This document shows, one piece after another, positions 29,786 through 40,721 of a stretch of 64,000 nucleotides of DNA. The position numbers and the translations under genes were made by a program. The notes under the pieces are model-generated. The model saw nothing but the letters and a program-made list of their open reading frames with translations. It was not told the origin of the DNA and searched no databases. The stretch's first letter is position 1. Each line of letters opens with the position of its first letter. Source of the DNA: Channallabes apus (Eukaryota; Chordata; Actinopteri; Siluriformes; Clariidae); NCBI GenBank assembly GCA_030522415.1, contig CM060127.1, positions 6,125,207 to 6,189,206 of the forward strand. The letters are read 5' to 3'.

Positions 29786-32242
29786 ATGAATGACGTGTTC
29801 CGGGATATGTACAACCGCTTTGTCATAATTTATCTGGATGATATCCTGGTTTATTCGCGGTCATATTCTGAGCACGTCCTTCATGTAACAGCCGTCCTTC
29901 ATCGCCTGCGCAAACACGGGCTCTATGTGAAAGCGGAGAAATGCACATTTCATCAGCGGGAGGTGTCATTTCTCGGCTACCACATAGGGCCACTGGGGGT
30001 CGAGATGGAGCAAGCTAAGGTCGCGGCGGTGCAACAATGGCCCGAACCCAAGACAGTGAAGGAGCTACAGAGATTCTTGGGGTTTGCTAATTTTTATAGG
30101 CGTTTCATTCGGGGCTTCAGCATGGTGGCAGCACCACTCACTTCACTACTGAAAGGTAAGCCGAAACACCTGCGCGAGTTCCTAGTGGAAGCTCGCGAGG
30201 CGTTTATACGTCTTAAAACCGCATTTACTACGGCGCCTATCCTAAAATTACCGAACCCTGACAAGCCCTTTTTAGTGGAGGTCGATGCGTCCGAGGTAGG
30301 GTTAGGAGCCGTGCTGTCACAACGCCATGGCCACCCCGAGAAACTCTACCCTTGCGCTTTCTTCTCTAGGAAATTAACACCTGCCGAGCAAAATTACGAT
30401 ATCGGTAACAGAGAGCTGCTAGCAGTCAAAACGGCATTAGAGGAGTGGCGACACTGGCTGGAGGGGGCGAAACATTCATTTACGGTACTCACTGACCATC
30501 GCAATCTCGAGTACCTCCAACAGGCAAAGAGACTGAACTCACGTCAAGACCGCTGGGCGCTTTTTTTCACGCGTTTCCGGTTTGTTATCACATATCGCCC
30601 CGGCTCTAAAAATATCAAAGCGGACACGCTCTCCCGCTGTTATCCGTCGCCGGAACCCATTACGGAACCGGAACCAATTTTACCATCGTCACTCGTCATG
30701 GCGCCGGTCATGTGGGATCTCGAGTCGGAGATAACTCAGTGGGCGCAGTCCAATCCCGCGCCTAGGGGTTGCCCCCCGAATCGAACCTACGTGCCGGAGT
30801 CATTTCGGGAACGAGTGACGATCGAGGCTCATACGAGTCTAGCTTCTGGACACCCCGGCGTTACACGTACATATCACCTCCTGGAACCTAAGTTCTGGTG
30901 GCCAAAAATGCGGGAAACCGTGAAAAAGGTTGTTCTGTCTTGTGCCACCTGTGCGACTACCAAGAGTCCCCGTAACCTACCAGTTGGAAAATTAATGCCC
31001 CTCCCGGTACCGAATAGGCCGTGGTCCCATGTCGCAGTGGACTTTGTCACGGACCTGCCGGTCTCGAACGGGTACACCACGATTCTCGTGGTAATAGATC
31101 GATTTTCTAAGGGATGCAAGTTCATCCCGTTTCGTTCCCTTCCGTCAGCCCTCCAGGTGGCGCACGCGCTATTCACTTCTGTATTTCGGAACTACGGCAT
31201 ACCCGAAGATATTATTTCCGATCGTGGTCCTCAATTTATCGCAAAGGTCTGGAAACCTTTCTTTCAGAAGTTGGGGACCACAGTTAGCCTAACGTCGGGC
31301 TACCACCCCGAGTCTAATGGACAGGCAGAGTGGACTGTCCAGGAACTCGGGAGATATCTTCGAGCATATTGTAGCAGCCGACAATATGAATGGGCTGACT
31401 GTCTACCCTGGGCGGAATATGCGCAGAATTCGCTTCGCCACTCCTCTACCGGCCTAACGCCATTTCAGTGCATATTGGGCTATCAACCTCTGCTTTGTCC
31501 CTGGGATGCCACTCCCACCAATGTACCTGTGGTGGATGAGTGGTTCAGGAAAGCGGAGAGTGTGTGGGAAGACGCACATGCAAAAATTTCCAGAGCAGTG
31601 CAGCGATTTAAAAAATATGCCGATAGGCGACGACGGGAGAGTCCTCCGCTCCAGGTAGGCGATTGGGTGTGGCTCTCGACACGGGACCTTCACCTTCACC
31701 TCCCCTGCAAGAAACTCTCTCCCAAGTTCATCGGTCCTTTCTCCATTGCAGCACAAATAAACCCTGTATCATACCGCCTCACTCTCCCCACACATTTACG
31801 CATTAACCCTGTCTTTCATGTCTCCCTTCTCAGGCCAGTGGTCCGGGGCCCGCTGGACGAAGGAGCAGCAGAACCTTCCCTCCCTGGGGCCGTTGACATA
31901 GGGGGCACCCCAGCGTTCCGAGTCAAGCAGCTATTGGACTCACGGAGGAGAGCAGGGGCTTTGCAATATTTAGTCGACTGGGAGGGATACGGTCCGGAGG
32001 AGCGGAGCTGGCTTCCGGCACGAGATGTACTGAGTCGAGAACTCGTGACGGACTTCCATAGTGCCAGGCCGGATCGCCCCGCCCACCGGCAATGCCGGCA
32101 CACAGGTACAGCCTCGCTCCCTCCTACAGCGCGTGGGGGTCGCTCCCGCCTCCCTCAGGAAGCCGGTTCTGGGGGAGGGGGTACTGTAACATCTGGGCCA
32201 GCACGGCCTCAGGGAAGAAGATCCGGTTCCCCGGACTACTGA
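29786..32242 (+). pseudogene. Chromovirus RT, RNase H, integrase, chromodomain
   Basis: An 818-codon open frame. The RT catalytic [11 protein letters not shown] is at 29825-29857. RNase H follows with [18 protein letters not shown] and [10 protein letters not shown]. The integrase has the HHCC zinc region (GHPG...CATCATT) and a DDE core: [15 protein letters not shown] and [13 protein letters not shown] chromodomain (about 31910-32060, [19 protein letters not shown]) probably guides insertion to marked chromatin. It is open and well preserved, but it lacks an intact upstream RT start. Confidence 0.92.
32170..32184 (+). other. Chromovirus polypurine tract
   Basis: The purine-rich sequence TGGGGGAGGGGGTAC directly precedes the 3' LTR start TGTAACATC at 32185. 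Confidence 0.85.
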
Positions 32243-32710
32243 GCTGCCGTCTCCCCCTAGTGTGTCTGCGTGTGTATGTCATGTCACAATCACTAATTAG
32301 TGTCACCTGTATCTTCCTGATGTGTGTGTCTATTTAAACCAGCCGACCCCGTAGCCCACTGTTCGTCCACAGTTATAATCTTTCAGTGTTTCTTACGTGT
32401 TTTTGCGAGTGCCTCGTTACCGACGCGATTCGTCACTTTGCGTGGGTTCTAGCTGCCTTTTCGCAGAGGACCTTTATGTTTTGTTTTCATATGTTTTTTC
32501 CAGGACTGAGACAGCCCCAGTCACGCGGCCTCTGTGGACTAAGGTGCTCAGCACACCAGCTGCTTTTTGGGATTCAGGGTCACGTTCGTTTGGGGATTTT
32601 TGTGTGTGTTTCTGAACAAAGAGGATCTTCTGTGCATTGGAGTGTGTAAATAAAGACACCTGATTTCTGTTCACCCTGCATCTGCATCCTTACTCTGTGC
32701 CAACATGACA
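32185..32710 (+). repeat. Chromovirus 3' LTR
   Basis: It has the same length as the 5' LTR (526 bp) with about 6 substitutions (for example GATCCGG/GATCTGG and TGCATTGG/TGCGTTGG). The pol frame ends 58 bp inside it. Confidence 0.92.
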
Positions 32711-33000
32711 ATTAGTTTCACACTTGAGGGGTGTAGAAAATTTTTCTTTTACCATGACACCAGATGCCCCTACTGAGTTCAGGTACCGTCCACTCGTTTT
32801 TACTGGCTCACTTAACTGACTAGATCTTATCACAGAGTTTCCTGCTCCAGAATCTACCAGAAACATAATCTTTTCTCCTGCAACATTCATCATATACACA
32901 GGCATTTGCTTATATGACTCTTCACCATACTTTGCGTAAGTGCCAAGATGTTCTTGCACTTTTTCTAATCTTAATATTGTTTGTGAAATAAGTTCAGAAA
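32711..33000 (-). pseudogene. ERV-1 protease N-terminal part
   Basis: The motif IMFLVDSGAGNSVI gives the aspartic protease active site (DSGA). The frame is cut at 32711 by the chromovirus and continues at 26516. Upstream it is out of frame with gag, and stops lie between them. Confidence 0.85.
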
Positions 33001-33104
33001 GGTTAGTTGAAGAGGTTAGCTAGCGAATCTTCATTGCAAAGCATTAAAGGTTTTGAGTCACCCTCTCCTTCGGGTCTGCTCCCCACGGCCCCGGCCTTTT
33101 TCTG

Positions 33105-34623
33105 TCAATTTCCACACTGATCCTCACCTCTCCTAATCCATTCCTCTCCTCTGCTCCTTCTCGGACAGTCTCTAATCCAATGGTTTTCACTTCCGCATGC
33201 ATAACAGCCATTTGTTCTCCCACGACCACGTCCACGGCCTCCTCGTCCTCTTCCACGTCTCCTATACTGTACATCTGCAGTTTGTCTTACCATCTGCAAC
33301 ACTGCCAGCTGTGCATTGTGACTCTGGTCTTCTCTCTTCTTGTTGCGCTTATCTTTTTCTTGTGATACCAGATTTTCCGCGTGTATTGCATGTTGTTCAA
33401 TGAGACTAAGTTTTCCAGTGTCCCATCCAACGCATGTGTTTTTCACCTTCTGAGCGATGTCCTCCTGTAATCCATTTATGAAACTGTTCCTCAAATGTGC
33501 TTCATACGGTGAAATTGCTGCCACAGACATGTCTGCAGGCCTCTCCAACCCGCTGTTTGCATCATGTACCTCAGTGAGACGGGTGAGATATTGTGACACG
33601 CTCTCTCCTGGTTGTTGTTTGCACATTGATATTTTAGTCATATCCATTTTTGCTGGGAACGCTTCTTTACACGCTGCTGTAAGGCACACCACAAAACCAT
33701 TAAATGCTTGGTTTTCTTCATGATCAGCCTGAGCTCGCCGTGAGAAAACATTGTCCGTTGGCCAGGAATACTTAATCTTTGCAAAGTTTTCTCCCCAAAA
33801 GTCGTCGCATTTCATAAGATGTCGGGCGAAACTCTAAGCAAAATCTGCTCATTTCATCACCGAATTTCTGTCCTCCCGTCTCTCTCGGGTCTGTGAGTTG
33901 TCCATGTGCATTTTCAATATCCTTTATTGTCCATGGTCGGTGAACAAGCATCGCTGTGCCATCCGCCCCTGCTACTTCCATCATTGGAGCAGTGATTACT
34001 TGATGAACACTTCCTGTAGCTCCTAAGAGTTCCTCTCTCTCGTCCTCGCTGTCATCAGGTGGTGGTTGTCGATCAGCCTTCTCTCTTTTCAGCTGAGCCT
34101 TGGTTCGAGTATGTGACGAAATTGGAGACAGAGCCGTGCTTGCTGTGCTGGGGCCTTGGGCCTGCCGAGAAGTCTCTTGTCCATGCTGTCTTACTGGATC
34201 TGCTGTAGGGGCTATCTGTCTAAGAGCTGGGGGTCGCGGGGGGCAGCTGTCCAGGTCGGGATCTGAAACAGACTTAACACACTGAAAAGAATCAATGTTT
34301 TGTGCTTGCATTTTAGGTTGTATGCGTTTTTCTCTAAGTTCTGTTTCTGCCTTCCACATATTAAATCCTACCAAATTAATGTTTACTTTGTTTTTTTTCT
34401 TTTTGTTATTGTAATTATCAATCTTTTTTTGTTGCAATCTTGCCTTCAATAATTCTATCTGGCGCCGACTAAAACTCCCTGCTTCAGGAAAGCCACACTC
34501 CCTTATTCACATTTCTACTTGGGTTACAGCCTCAGGGCCATAATTTCCAAACATAAATTGGATGTTAGGTTTATCACAACCCCATGGAATCTTTTCTTTA
34601 GTTTTAGTTTTGCTGTTACCCAT
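33105..34623 (-). pseudogene. ERV-1 gag
   Basis: It starts MGNSKTKTKEK at 34623; Gly2 is a likely myristoylation site for membrane targeting of the matrix. An in-frame TGA falls at about codon 39. A proline-rich stretch with PPALRQIAP follows, then capsid (WTIKDIENAHGQLTDP). A frameshift near 33830 occurs before the capsid C-terminal domain. The nucleocapsid is RGRGR-rich with one knuckle, CYACGSENHWIRDC. The stop TGA is at about 33105. Confidence 0.85.
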
Positions 34624-34669
34624 GATTTTTACTTGTCAATTTACACGTGCCACTAACTCACAGTGCTCT

Positions 34670-34865
34670 CACAGTCCCCTTGACTGCTACCGGTGCAGCT
34701 TGCACTCTGCCGTAAAGTCCTCTTGACTTTTACCGGTGCACTTTACACTCTACCTTAATTTACCTCAACAGTCCCCTTGACTGTTTTTCCTTTATCCCGT
34801 AAAGTCCTCTTGACTTTTACGTGTGCACCTTGCAACCCTGCACTCTGACTTGATTTACCTCCGGA
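34670..34865 (-). repeat. ERV-1 leader repeats
   Basis: Two approximate copies of a block containing AGTCCCCTTGACTG and CGTAAAGTCCTCTTGACTTTTAC (+ strand) lie between the primer site and gag. This is the region where packaging signals usually lie. Confidence 0.65.
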
Positions 34866-35276
34866 GGTCCTCACACCGAGCACGTGTGCTGCGGGGCCAA
34901 GTTTTCGTAAACGAGGTGAAACCAGTACCCTATCTCTCTCTCTTTTGTGCGCCTTTGCACTTTTTTGGGTACTTCACGAATCCCAGACTCGTGTGATAGA
35001 TCCAAGTTTAAATCTATCCCAGCCACTGTGAGAAAGCGCACTTCTTACTCAATTACAACTTACTTTGACTTTGACAATTACAACTTAAAGAAAAATAATT
35101 TCCTTACCACACTATTTTAGTTCTTTTAACTCCGGTGTTGAGGTGACATGGTGAATCCCCGGTCCTCTCACGCTAGGACGTCAATTAGGTGTTCGAGATG
35201 AAGTGAAAAGCCTCCAAGGCGTCAGTGCACGTGCGCCTCCCCGGGATTCTCCAATGCCCTCCTCAAACACGGAGAA

Positions 35277-35291
35277 CTGCCGACTACGCCA
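35277..35291 (-). other. ERV-1 primer binding site, tRNA-Ser type
   Basis: The minus-strand sequence TGGCGTAGTCGGCAG, 3 nt downstream of the 5' LTR, is complementary to the 3' end of vertebrate tRNA-Ser(AGA) including CCA. Confidence 0.78.
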
Positions 35292-35294
35292 AGA

Positions 35295-35512
35295 TGTGGT
35301 GGAAATTCTGAAAACAATATAAAGACAAGTAAATCATACACTGGGTAAGAGCAAAGTAACAAAGGTTTTATTTCCAACTTCTGCAGAAGGACCAGTCTCA
35401 TACAGCAAAAAGTTGCAGCACAGAGAAAAGGTGATCTCTTTCTCTAGCTGACCTATTTTATACACAAATATCTCTGTTAACATAATCAACGCCCCGTACG
35501 TGAAGTTCTGAG
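35295..35512 (-). repeat. ERV-1 5' LTR, truncated
   Basis: It matches 20309..20518 of the 3' LTR, then changes abruptly after GTACGTGAAGTTC. The remaining about 215 bp (upstream U3 part) are missing and BEL sequence follows. Confidence 0.88.
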
Positions 35513-35690
35513 GGCGAAGTTAGCAACACTAGGCGACGATTTTGCACCGAACAGATGTCCTACCATTTTATATTCGACTAAGTCTTGGTTCACATCTCCA
35601 TTCAGCCACCAGATCGCAGAGCGCAGCAGATCTGTGTCCTTCTCGGGGACTTTCACGTGATAGTACATGTCTTCTACTATTGTGTCACAT
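35513..35690 (-). pseudogene. BEL/Pao reverse transcriptase fragment
   Basis: The minus-strand sequence MYYHVKVPEKDTDLLRSAIW and EYKMVGHLFGAKSSPSVANF are BEL/Pao RT signatures. The catalytic box and everything downstream are missing, cut off at the truncated ERV-1 LTR. It is joined directly to the gag end, so the protease was also lost by deletion. Confidence 0.82.
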
Positions 35691-35732
35691 TTCTTGGACT
35701 TTATTTTAGCGGGTACAATGGGGAGGATGCAA

Positions 35733-37184
35733 TTACCGCCAGCCCCAGTGAGCGCATTTGATTCGTGACTCAGTTTCGTTTTCGTTGGCGCTTGTAACTA
35801 ACTGCGCCGTGTCTTGCACTGCTGTGTGTAGCATGCGAGGATGTGGCTTTGAGCACAATAAACATGTTAATTTTCTGGCACAGTCTTTCCATAAATGACC
35901 CTTTCTTAAACATCTGAAACAGAATCCGTTTCTCTTTAAGAATTCTACTTTGTCTTTGTATATCTTATCATTAAATTGGAAGCAATCGTCTAAGATATGC
36001 TCCCCTTTGCAATGTGCGCACGGTTTAGTGAAGGCGCTGACAGGTAATGTGCCGGCGTTCTTCATTGTAATCGAGTCTTTGTGAATTTTACCAACCTGTC
36101 TGTCCTCGGTTGCGACGCTGACCCTGGGTTTTCCTTGGCCCTTTTGTTTGGGTCCTTGAAGGGATGTGTGACTGGGTTTTCTGTCGCTAGTTGCGGCGTC
36201 CAGGTCTGTAGAGTGCGCGCTGCTTAGGTGCGCGTTGCTCGATTCAGTGACTGCGCTCTTGTTCGCAGGCTGCGCTCGGCTGTTGCATGTTGAGTTGGAA
36301 AGGTGATAGTGCGCGCTGCTCGGGTGCACGCTGCTCGGACGCGCGCTGCTCGATTCAATGAGTGCGCTCTTGTTCGCAGGCTGCGCTCGGCTGTTGCATG
36401 TTGAGTTGGAAAGGTGATAGTGCGCGCTGCTCGGGTGCGCGCTGCTCGGACGCGCGCTGCTCGATTCAATGAGTGCGCTCTTGCTCTTGGGCGATCGGCT
36501 GTTGTATTTGCGATCTTGACGTTGAAGCACTCTTAATTTGGCATCATGCATACCAAAAAAAAAACGTTTTGGTTTCCAGCCTTTCTCTTTTTGCCTTTAG
36601 TTGTGCTTCCTCGATTTCTAACGCAAGACGTCCAAGGTTGCTGCTTTTGCCAGCAGAGCTGCTCTGCCGGCTTCTTCTTTCTTTAGTCGGGCTGAGGATG
36701 ATGTAGAAGTTACAGACCTTTTGGATGCTGCCGTTAGCTGTGACACACTGTCGTCCGGCGAGACATCTTCCCGTGTTCGCAACGTCATAGAGTGGCCCTT
36801 AGTGTCCTTGGTGTCCGCTATCCAGCGACCAACCTTAGCTATGAATTCTGTGCGGCCTTGAGCCTCAGGTGCGCCACAGGCGACCTGATCGCATTTGTGT
36901 TCGTCTTTATGAGTGTACACAAGCACATCAACGTTACTTCTCATGAAGTCCTCTCTCAGCTTCCCGTATTCGGGTCTGTACTCAGTTTCAACGATGTCTA
37001 ACTTACGTGCATCGTTCATAGGCGTCTTTAATGCAGTAGACATTGCATTCCGTCGAATTTGCTTGCCTTTTCTTGCTTCCAGCGCCTCGTTGAGGTTCTT
37101 TCTGTTCGTCTCGTAGAGCGCCATTAGGTTCCCCAGCCAAGTGCTGGGAGCGTTGTCCTTGTTGTTCGGCATGGTGAAGTTCAA
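35733..37184 (-). pseudogene. BEL/Pao gag
   Basis: The N-terminal part (37184 to 36618) is rich in charged residues (NLNEALEARKGKQIRRN). A frameshift near 36560-36620 leads to the C-terminal part, with a repeated Ser/Ala region and a cysteine-rich end: HCKGEHILDDC, CFRCLRKGHLWKDC, CLLCSKPHPRMLH. This triple arrangement is typical of BEL/Pao gag. The end reads toward protease but is deleted. Confidence 0.87.
36215..36480 (-). repeat. 111-bp tandem repeat in BEL gag
   Basis: About 2.4 units offset by exactly 111 bp encode 37-residue repeats (SALIESSSARPSSAHPSSAH...). The frame is preserved. Confidence 0.9.
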
Positions 37185-37356
37185 GGCGCGCTAATCCCTT
37201 TTACTTTCTCTTTCAGCGTTCATTTGTTTTCGTTCAAATAGCGGAAAGCTTTTGACTTTGTGTAGATGCGGTCATATTATTTCACCAGTTTTGACGCGTA
37301 GCTCTGGTTTAAAGTTTCACTCACACGACAGAAGTCCAATCTCTTTGTCTCTTGTA

Positions 37357-38945
37357 CAAACCGGATTCAAAAAAAGTTGGGACACTAAACAAATTGTGAA
37401 TAAAAACTGAATGCAATGATGTGGAGATGGCAAATGTCAATATTTTATTCAGAATAGAACATAAATCACGGAACAAAAGTTTAAACTGAGAAAATTTATA
37501 ATTTTAAGGGAAAAATATGGTGAATCAAAATGTCATGGTGTCAACAAATCCCAAAAAAGTTGGGACAAGGCCATTTTCACCACTGTGTGGCATCTCCCCT
37601 TCTTCTTACAACACTCAACAGACGTCTGGGGACTGAGGAGACCAGTTTCTCAAGTTTAGAAATAGGAATGCTCTCCCATTCTTGTCTAATACAGGCCTCT
37701 AACTGTTCAATAGTCTTGGGCCTTCTTTGTCGCACCTTCCTCTTTATGATGCGCCAAATGTTCTCTATAGGGGAAAGATCTGGACTGCAGACTGGCCATT
37801 TCAGTACCCAAATCCTTCTCCTACGCAGCCATGATGTTGTGATTGATGCAGAATGTGGTCTGGCATTATCTTGTTGAATAATGCAGGGTCTTCCCTGAAA
37901 GAGATGACGTCTGGATGGGAGCATATGTTGTTCTAGAACCTGAATATATTTTTCTGCATTGATGGTGCCTTTCCAGACATGCAAGCTGCCCATGCCACAC
38001 GCAGTCATGCAACCCCATACCATCAGAGATGCAGGCTTCTGAACTGAGCGTTGATAACAACTTGGGTTGTCCTTGTCCTCTTTGGTCTGGATGACATGGC
38101 GTCCCACATTTCCAACAAGAACTTCGAATCATGACTCGTCTGACCACAGTCTTCCATTTTGCCACACTCCATTTTAAATGATCCCTGGACCAATGAAAAC
38201 GCCTGTGCTTGTGGATCTTGCTTAGAAATGGCTTCTTCTTTGCACTGTAGAGTTTCAGCTGGCAACGGCGGATGGCACGGTGGATTGTGTTCACTGACAA
38301 TGGTTTCTGGAAGTATTCCTGAGCCCATTCTGTGATTTCCTTTACAGTAGCATTCCTGTTTGTGGTACAGTGTCGTTTAAGGGCCCGGAGATCACGGGCA
38401 TCCAGTATGGTTTTACGCCCTTGACCCTTACGCACAGAGATTGTTCCAGATTCTCTTAATCTTCGGATGATATTATGCACAGTTGATGATGATAACTGCA
38501 AAGTCTTTGCAATTTTTCGCTGGGTAACACCTTTCTGATATTGCTCCACTATCTTTCTGCGCAACATTGTGGGAATTGGTGATCCTCTACCCATCTTGGC
38601 TTCTGAGAGACACTGCCACTCTGAGAAGCTCTTTTTATACCCAATCATGTTGCCAATTAACCTAATTACTGTTAATTGGTCTTCCAGCTCTTCGTTATGC
38701 TCAAATTTACTTTTTCCAGCCTCTTATTGCTACTTGTCCCAACTTTTTTGGGATTTGTTGACACCGTGAAATTTGGAATCAACATATTTTTCCTTTAAAA
38801 TGATACATTTTCTCGGATTAAACTTTTGATCTGTCATCTATGTTCTATTCTGAATAAAATATTGACATTTGCCATCTCCACATCATTGCATTCAGTTTTT
38901 ATTCACAATTTGCTTAGTGTCCCAACTATTTTGGAATCCGGTTTG
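37357..38945 (-). mobile_element. Tc1-like element (second type) in BEL LTR
   Basis: The 1,589-bp element has ends CAAACCGGATTC...AAAGTTGGGACACTAA and their complement GTGTCCCAACTATTTTGGAATCCGGTTTG, flanked by TA (37355..37356 and 38946..38947). It is a different family from elements A-E. Confidence 0.93.
37577..38594 (-). pseudogene. Tc1-like transposase, frameshifted
   Basis: It starts MGRGSPIPTMLRRKIVEQYQ with helix-turn-helix units (TQRKIAKTLQLSSSTVHNII, GRKTILDARD). The catalytic domain has IIQQDNARPHSA and VCSPDLSPIEN. One base is missing just before the W-S-D-E-S motif (about 38150). In the downstream frame a TGA follows that motif, so the transposase is dead. The reading frame resumes to the C-terminus GDATQW. 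Confidence 0.9.
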
Positions 38946-39111
38946 TAGTTTATTTTGTCAGCATCAAAGAATCAACACTTCATACAGTCGTCTTGAGTAA
39001 ATCCACTGTGATTACAACACCAGTTGCTGCATCTTGCAAATCTCTGACTTTTACAACAACCTATTTGCTGTATCTTATAAATTACAGTCTTAGCTTACGT
39101 ACAGTGGTGTG

Positions 39112-40721
39112 AAAAACTATTTGCCCCCTTCCTGATTTCTTATTCTTTTGCATGTTTGTCACACTTAAATGTTTCTGATTATCAAAAACCGTTAACTATT
39201 AGTCAAAGATAATATAATTGAACACAAAATGCAGTTTTTAAATGAAGGTTTACGTTATGAAGGGAGAAAAAAACCTCCAAATCTACATGGCCCTGTGTGA
39301 AAAAGTGATTGCCCCCCTTGTTAAAAAATAACTTAACTGTGGTTTATCACATCTGAGTTCAATTTCTGTAGTCACCCCCAGGCCTGATTACTGCCACACC
39401 TGTTTCAATCAAGAAATCACTTAAATAGGAGCTACCTGACACAGAGAAGTAGACCAAAAGCACCTCAAAAGCTAGACATCATGCCAAGATCCAAAGAAAT
39501 TCAGGAACAAATGAGAACAAAAGTAATTGAGATCTATCAGTCTGGTAAAGGTTATAAAGCCATTTCTAAAGCTTTGGGACTCCAGCGAACCACAGTGAGA
39601 GCCATTATCCACAAATGGCAAAAACATAGAACAGTGGTGAACCTTCCCAGGAGTGGCCGGCCGACCAAAATTACCCCAAGAGCGCAGAGACAACTCATCC
39701 GAGAGGCCACAAAAGACCCCAGGACAACATCTAAAGAACTGCAGGCCTCACTTGCCTCAATTAAGGTCAGTTCATGACTCCACCATAAAAATGAGTCTGG
39801 GCAAAAACGGCCTGCATGGCAGATTTCCAAGACGCAAACCACTTTTAAGCAAAAAGAACATTAAGGCTCGTCTCAATTTTGCTAAAAAATACCTCAATGA
39901 TTGCCAAGACTTTTGGGAAAATACCTTGTGGACCGACGAGACAAAAGTTGAACTTTTTGGAAGGTGCATGTCCCATTACATCTGAATGGGAAAGTAACAC
40001 AGCATTTCAGAAAAAGAACATCATACCAACAGTAAAATATGGTGGTGGTAGTGTGATGGTCTGGGGTTGTTTTGCTGCTTCAGGACCTGGAAGGCTTGCT
40101 GTGATAGATGGAACCATGAATTCTACTGTCTACCAAAAAATCCTGAAGGAGAATGTCCGGCCATCTGTTCGTCAACTCAAGCTGAAGCGATCTTGGGTGC
40201 TGCAGCAGGACAATGACCCAAAACACACCAGCAAATCCACCTCTGAATGGCTGAAGAAAAACTAAATGAAGACTTTGGAGTGGCCTAGTCAAAGTCCTGA
40301 CCTGAATCCTATTGAGATGTTGTGGCATGACCTTAAAAAGGCGGTTCATGCTAGAAAACCCTTAAATAAAGCTGAATTACAACAATTCTGCAAAGATGAG
40401 TGGGCCAAAATTCCTCCAGAGCGCTGTAAAAGACTCGTTGCAAGTTATCGCAAACACTTGATTGCAGTTATTGCCGCTAAGGGTGGCCCAACCACTTATT
40501 AGGTTCAGGGGGCAATTACTTTTTCCCACAGGGCCATGTAGATTTGGAGTTTTTTTTCTCCCTTAATAACGTAAACCTTCATTTAAAAACTGCATTTTGT
40601 GTTCAATTATGTTATCTTTGACTAATAGTTAAATGTGTTTGATGATCAGAAACATTTTGTGTGACAAACATGCAAAAGAATAAAAAATCAGGAGGGGGGC
40701 AAATAGTTTTTCACACCACTG
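39112..40721 (+). mobile_element. Tc1 element E, near full length
   Basis: The ends match elements B-D, with TA at 39110..39111 and 40722..40723. The length is 1,610 bp. It is inserted in the BEL 5' LTR. Confidence 0.93.
39481..40502 (+). pseudogene. Tc1 transposase with private lesions
   Basis: It keeps GCGCAGAGACAAC, so it lacks the frameshift shared by C and D. It has its own defects: a small deletion near 39770 (GTCAGTTCATGAC), a changed segment with a stop near 39985 (CATTACATCTGAATGGG), and AAA to TAA at 40263. [13 protein letters not shown] and NPIE are preserved. Confidence 0.9.

Larger units (their letters stand above)
26522..32710 (+). mobile_element. Ty3-type chromovirus (sushi-like) retrotransposon
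   Basis: Two 526-bp LTRs (26522..27047 and 32185..32710), TG...CA, are flanked by the exact 5-bp duplication ATTAG. Internally there is gag with a CCHC knuckle, protease, RT, RNase H, integrase and a C-terminal chromodomain. About 6 LTR differences by eye suggest a recent insertion. It interrupts the ERV-1 protease. Damaged by a large insert in gag and frameshifts in RT. Confidence 0.93.
20309..35512 (-). mobile_element. Endogenous retrovirus ERV-1 (gamma/epsilon-like), nested
   Basis: Minus-strand order: truncated 5' LTR (35295..35512), tRNA-Ser primer site, leader, gag, protease (split by the chromovirus), extra 2H-like segment, RT, RNase H (split by Tc1 D), integrase, env tail, 3' LTR (20309..20735). 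It is inserted in BEL pol. Several frameshifts, an in-frame gag stop, loss of the RT catalytic box and loss of most of env make it defective. Confidence 0.85.
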
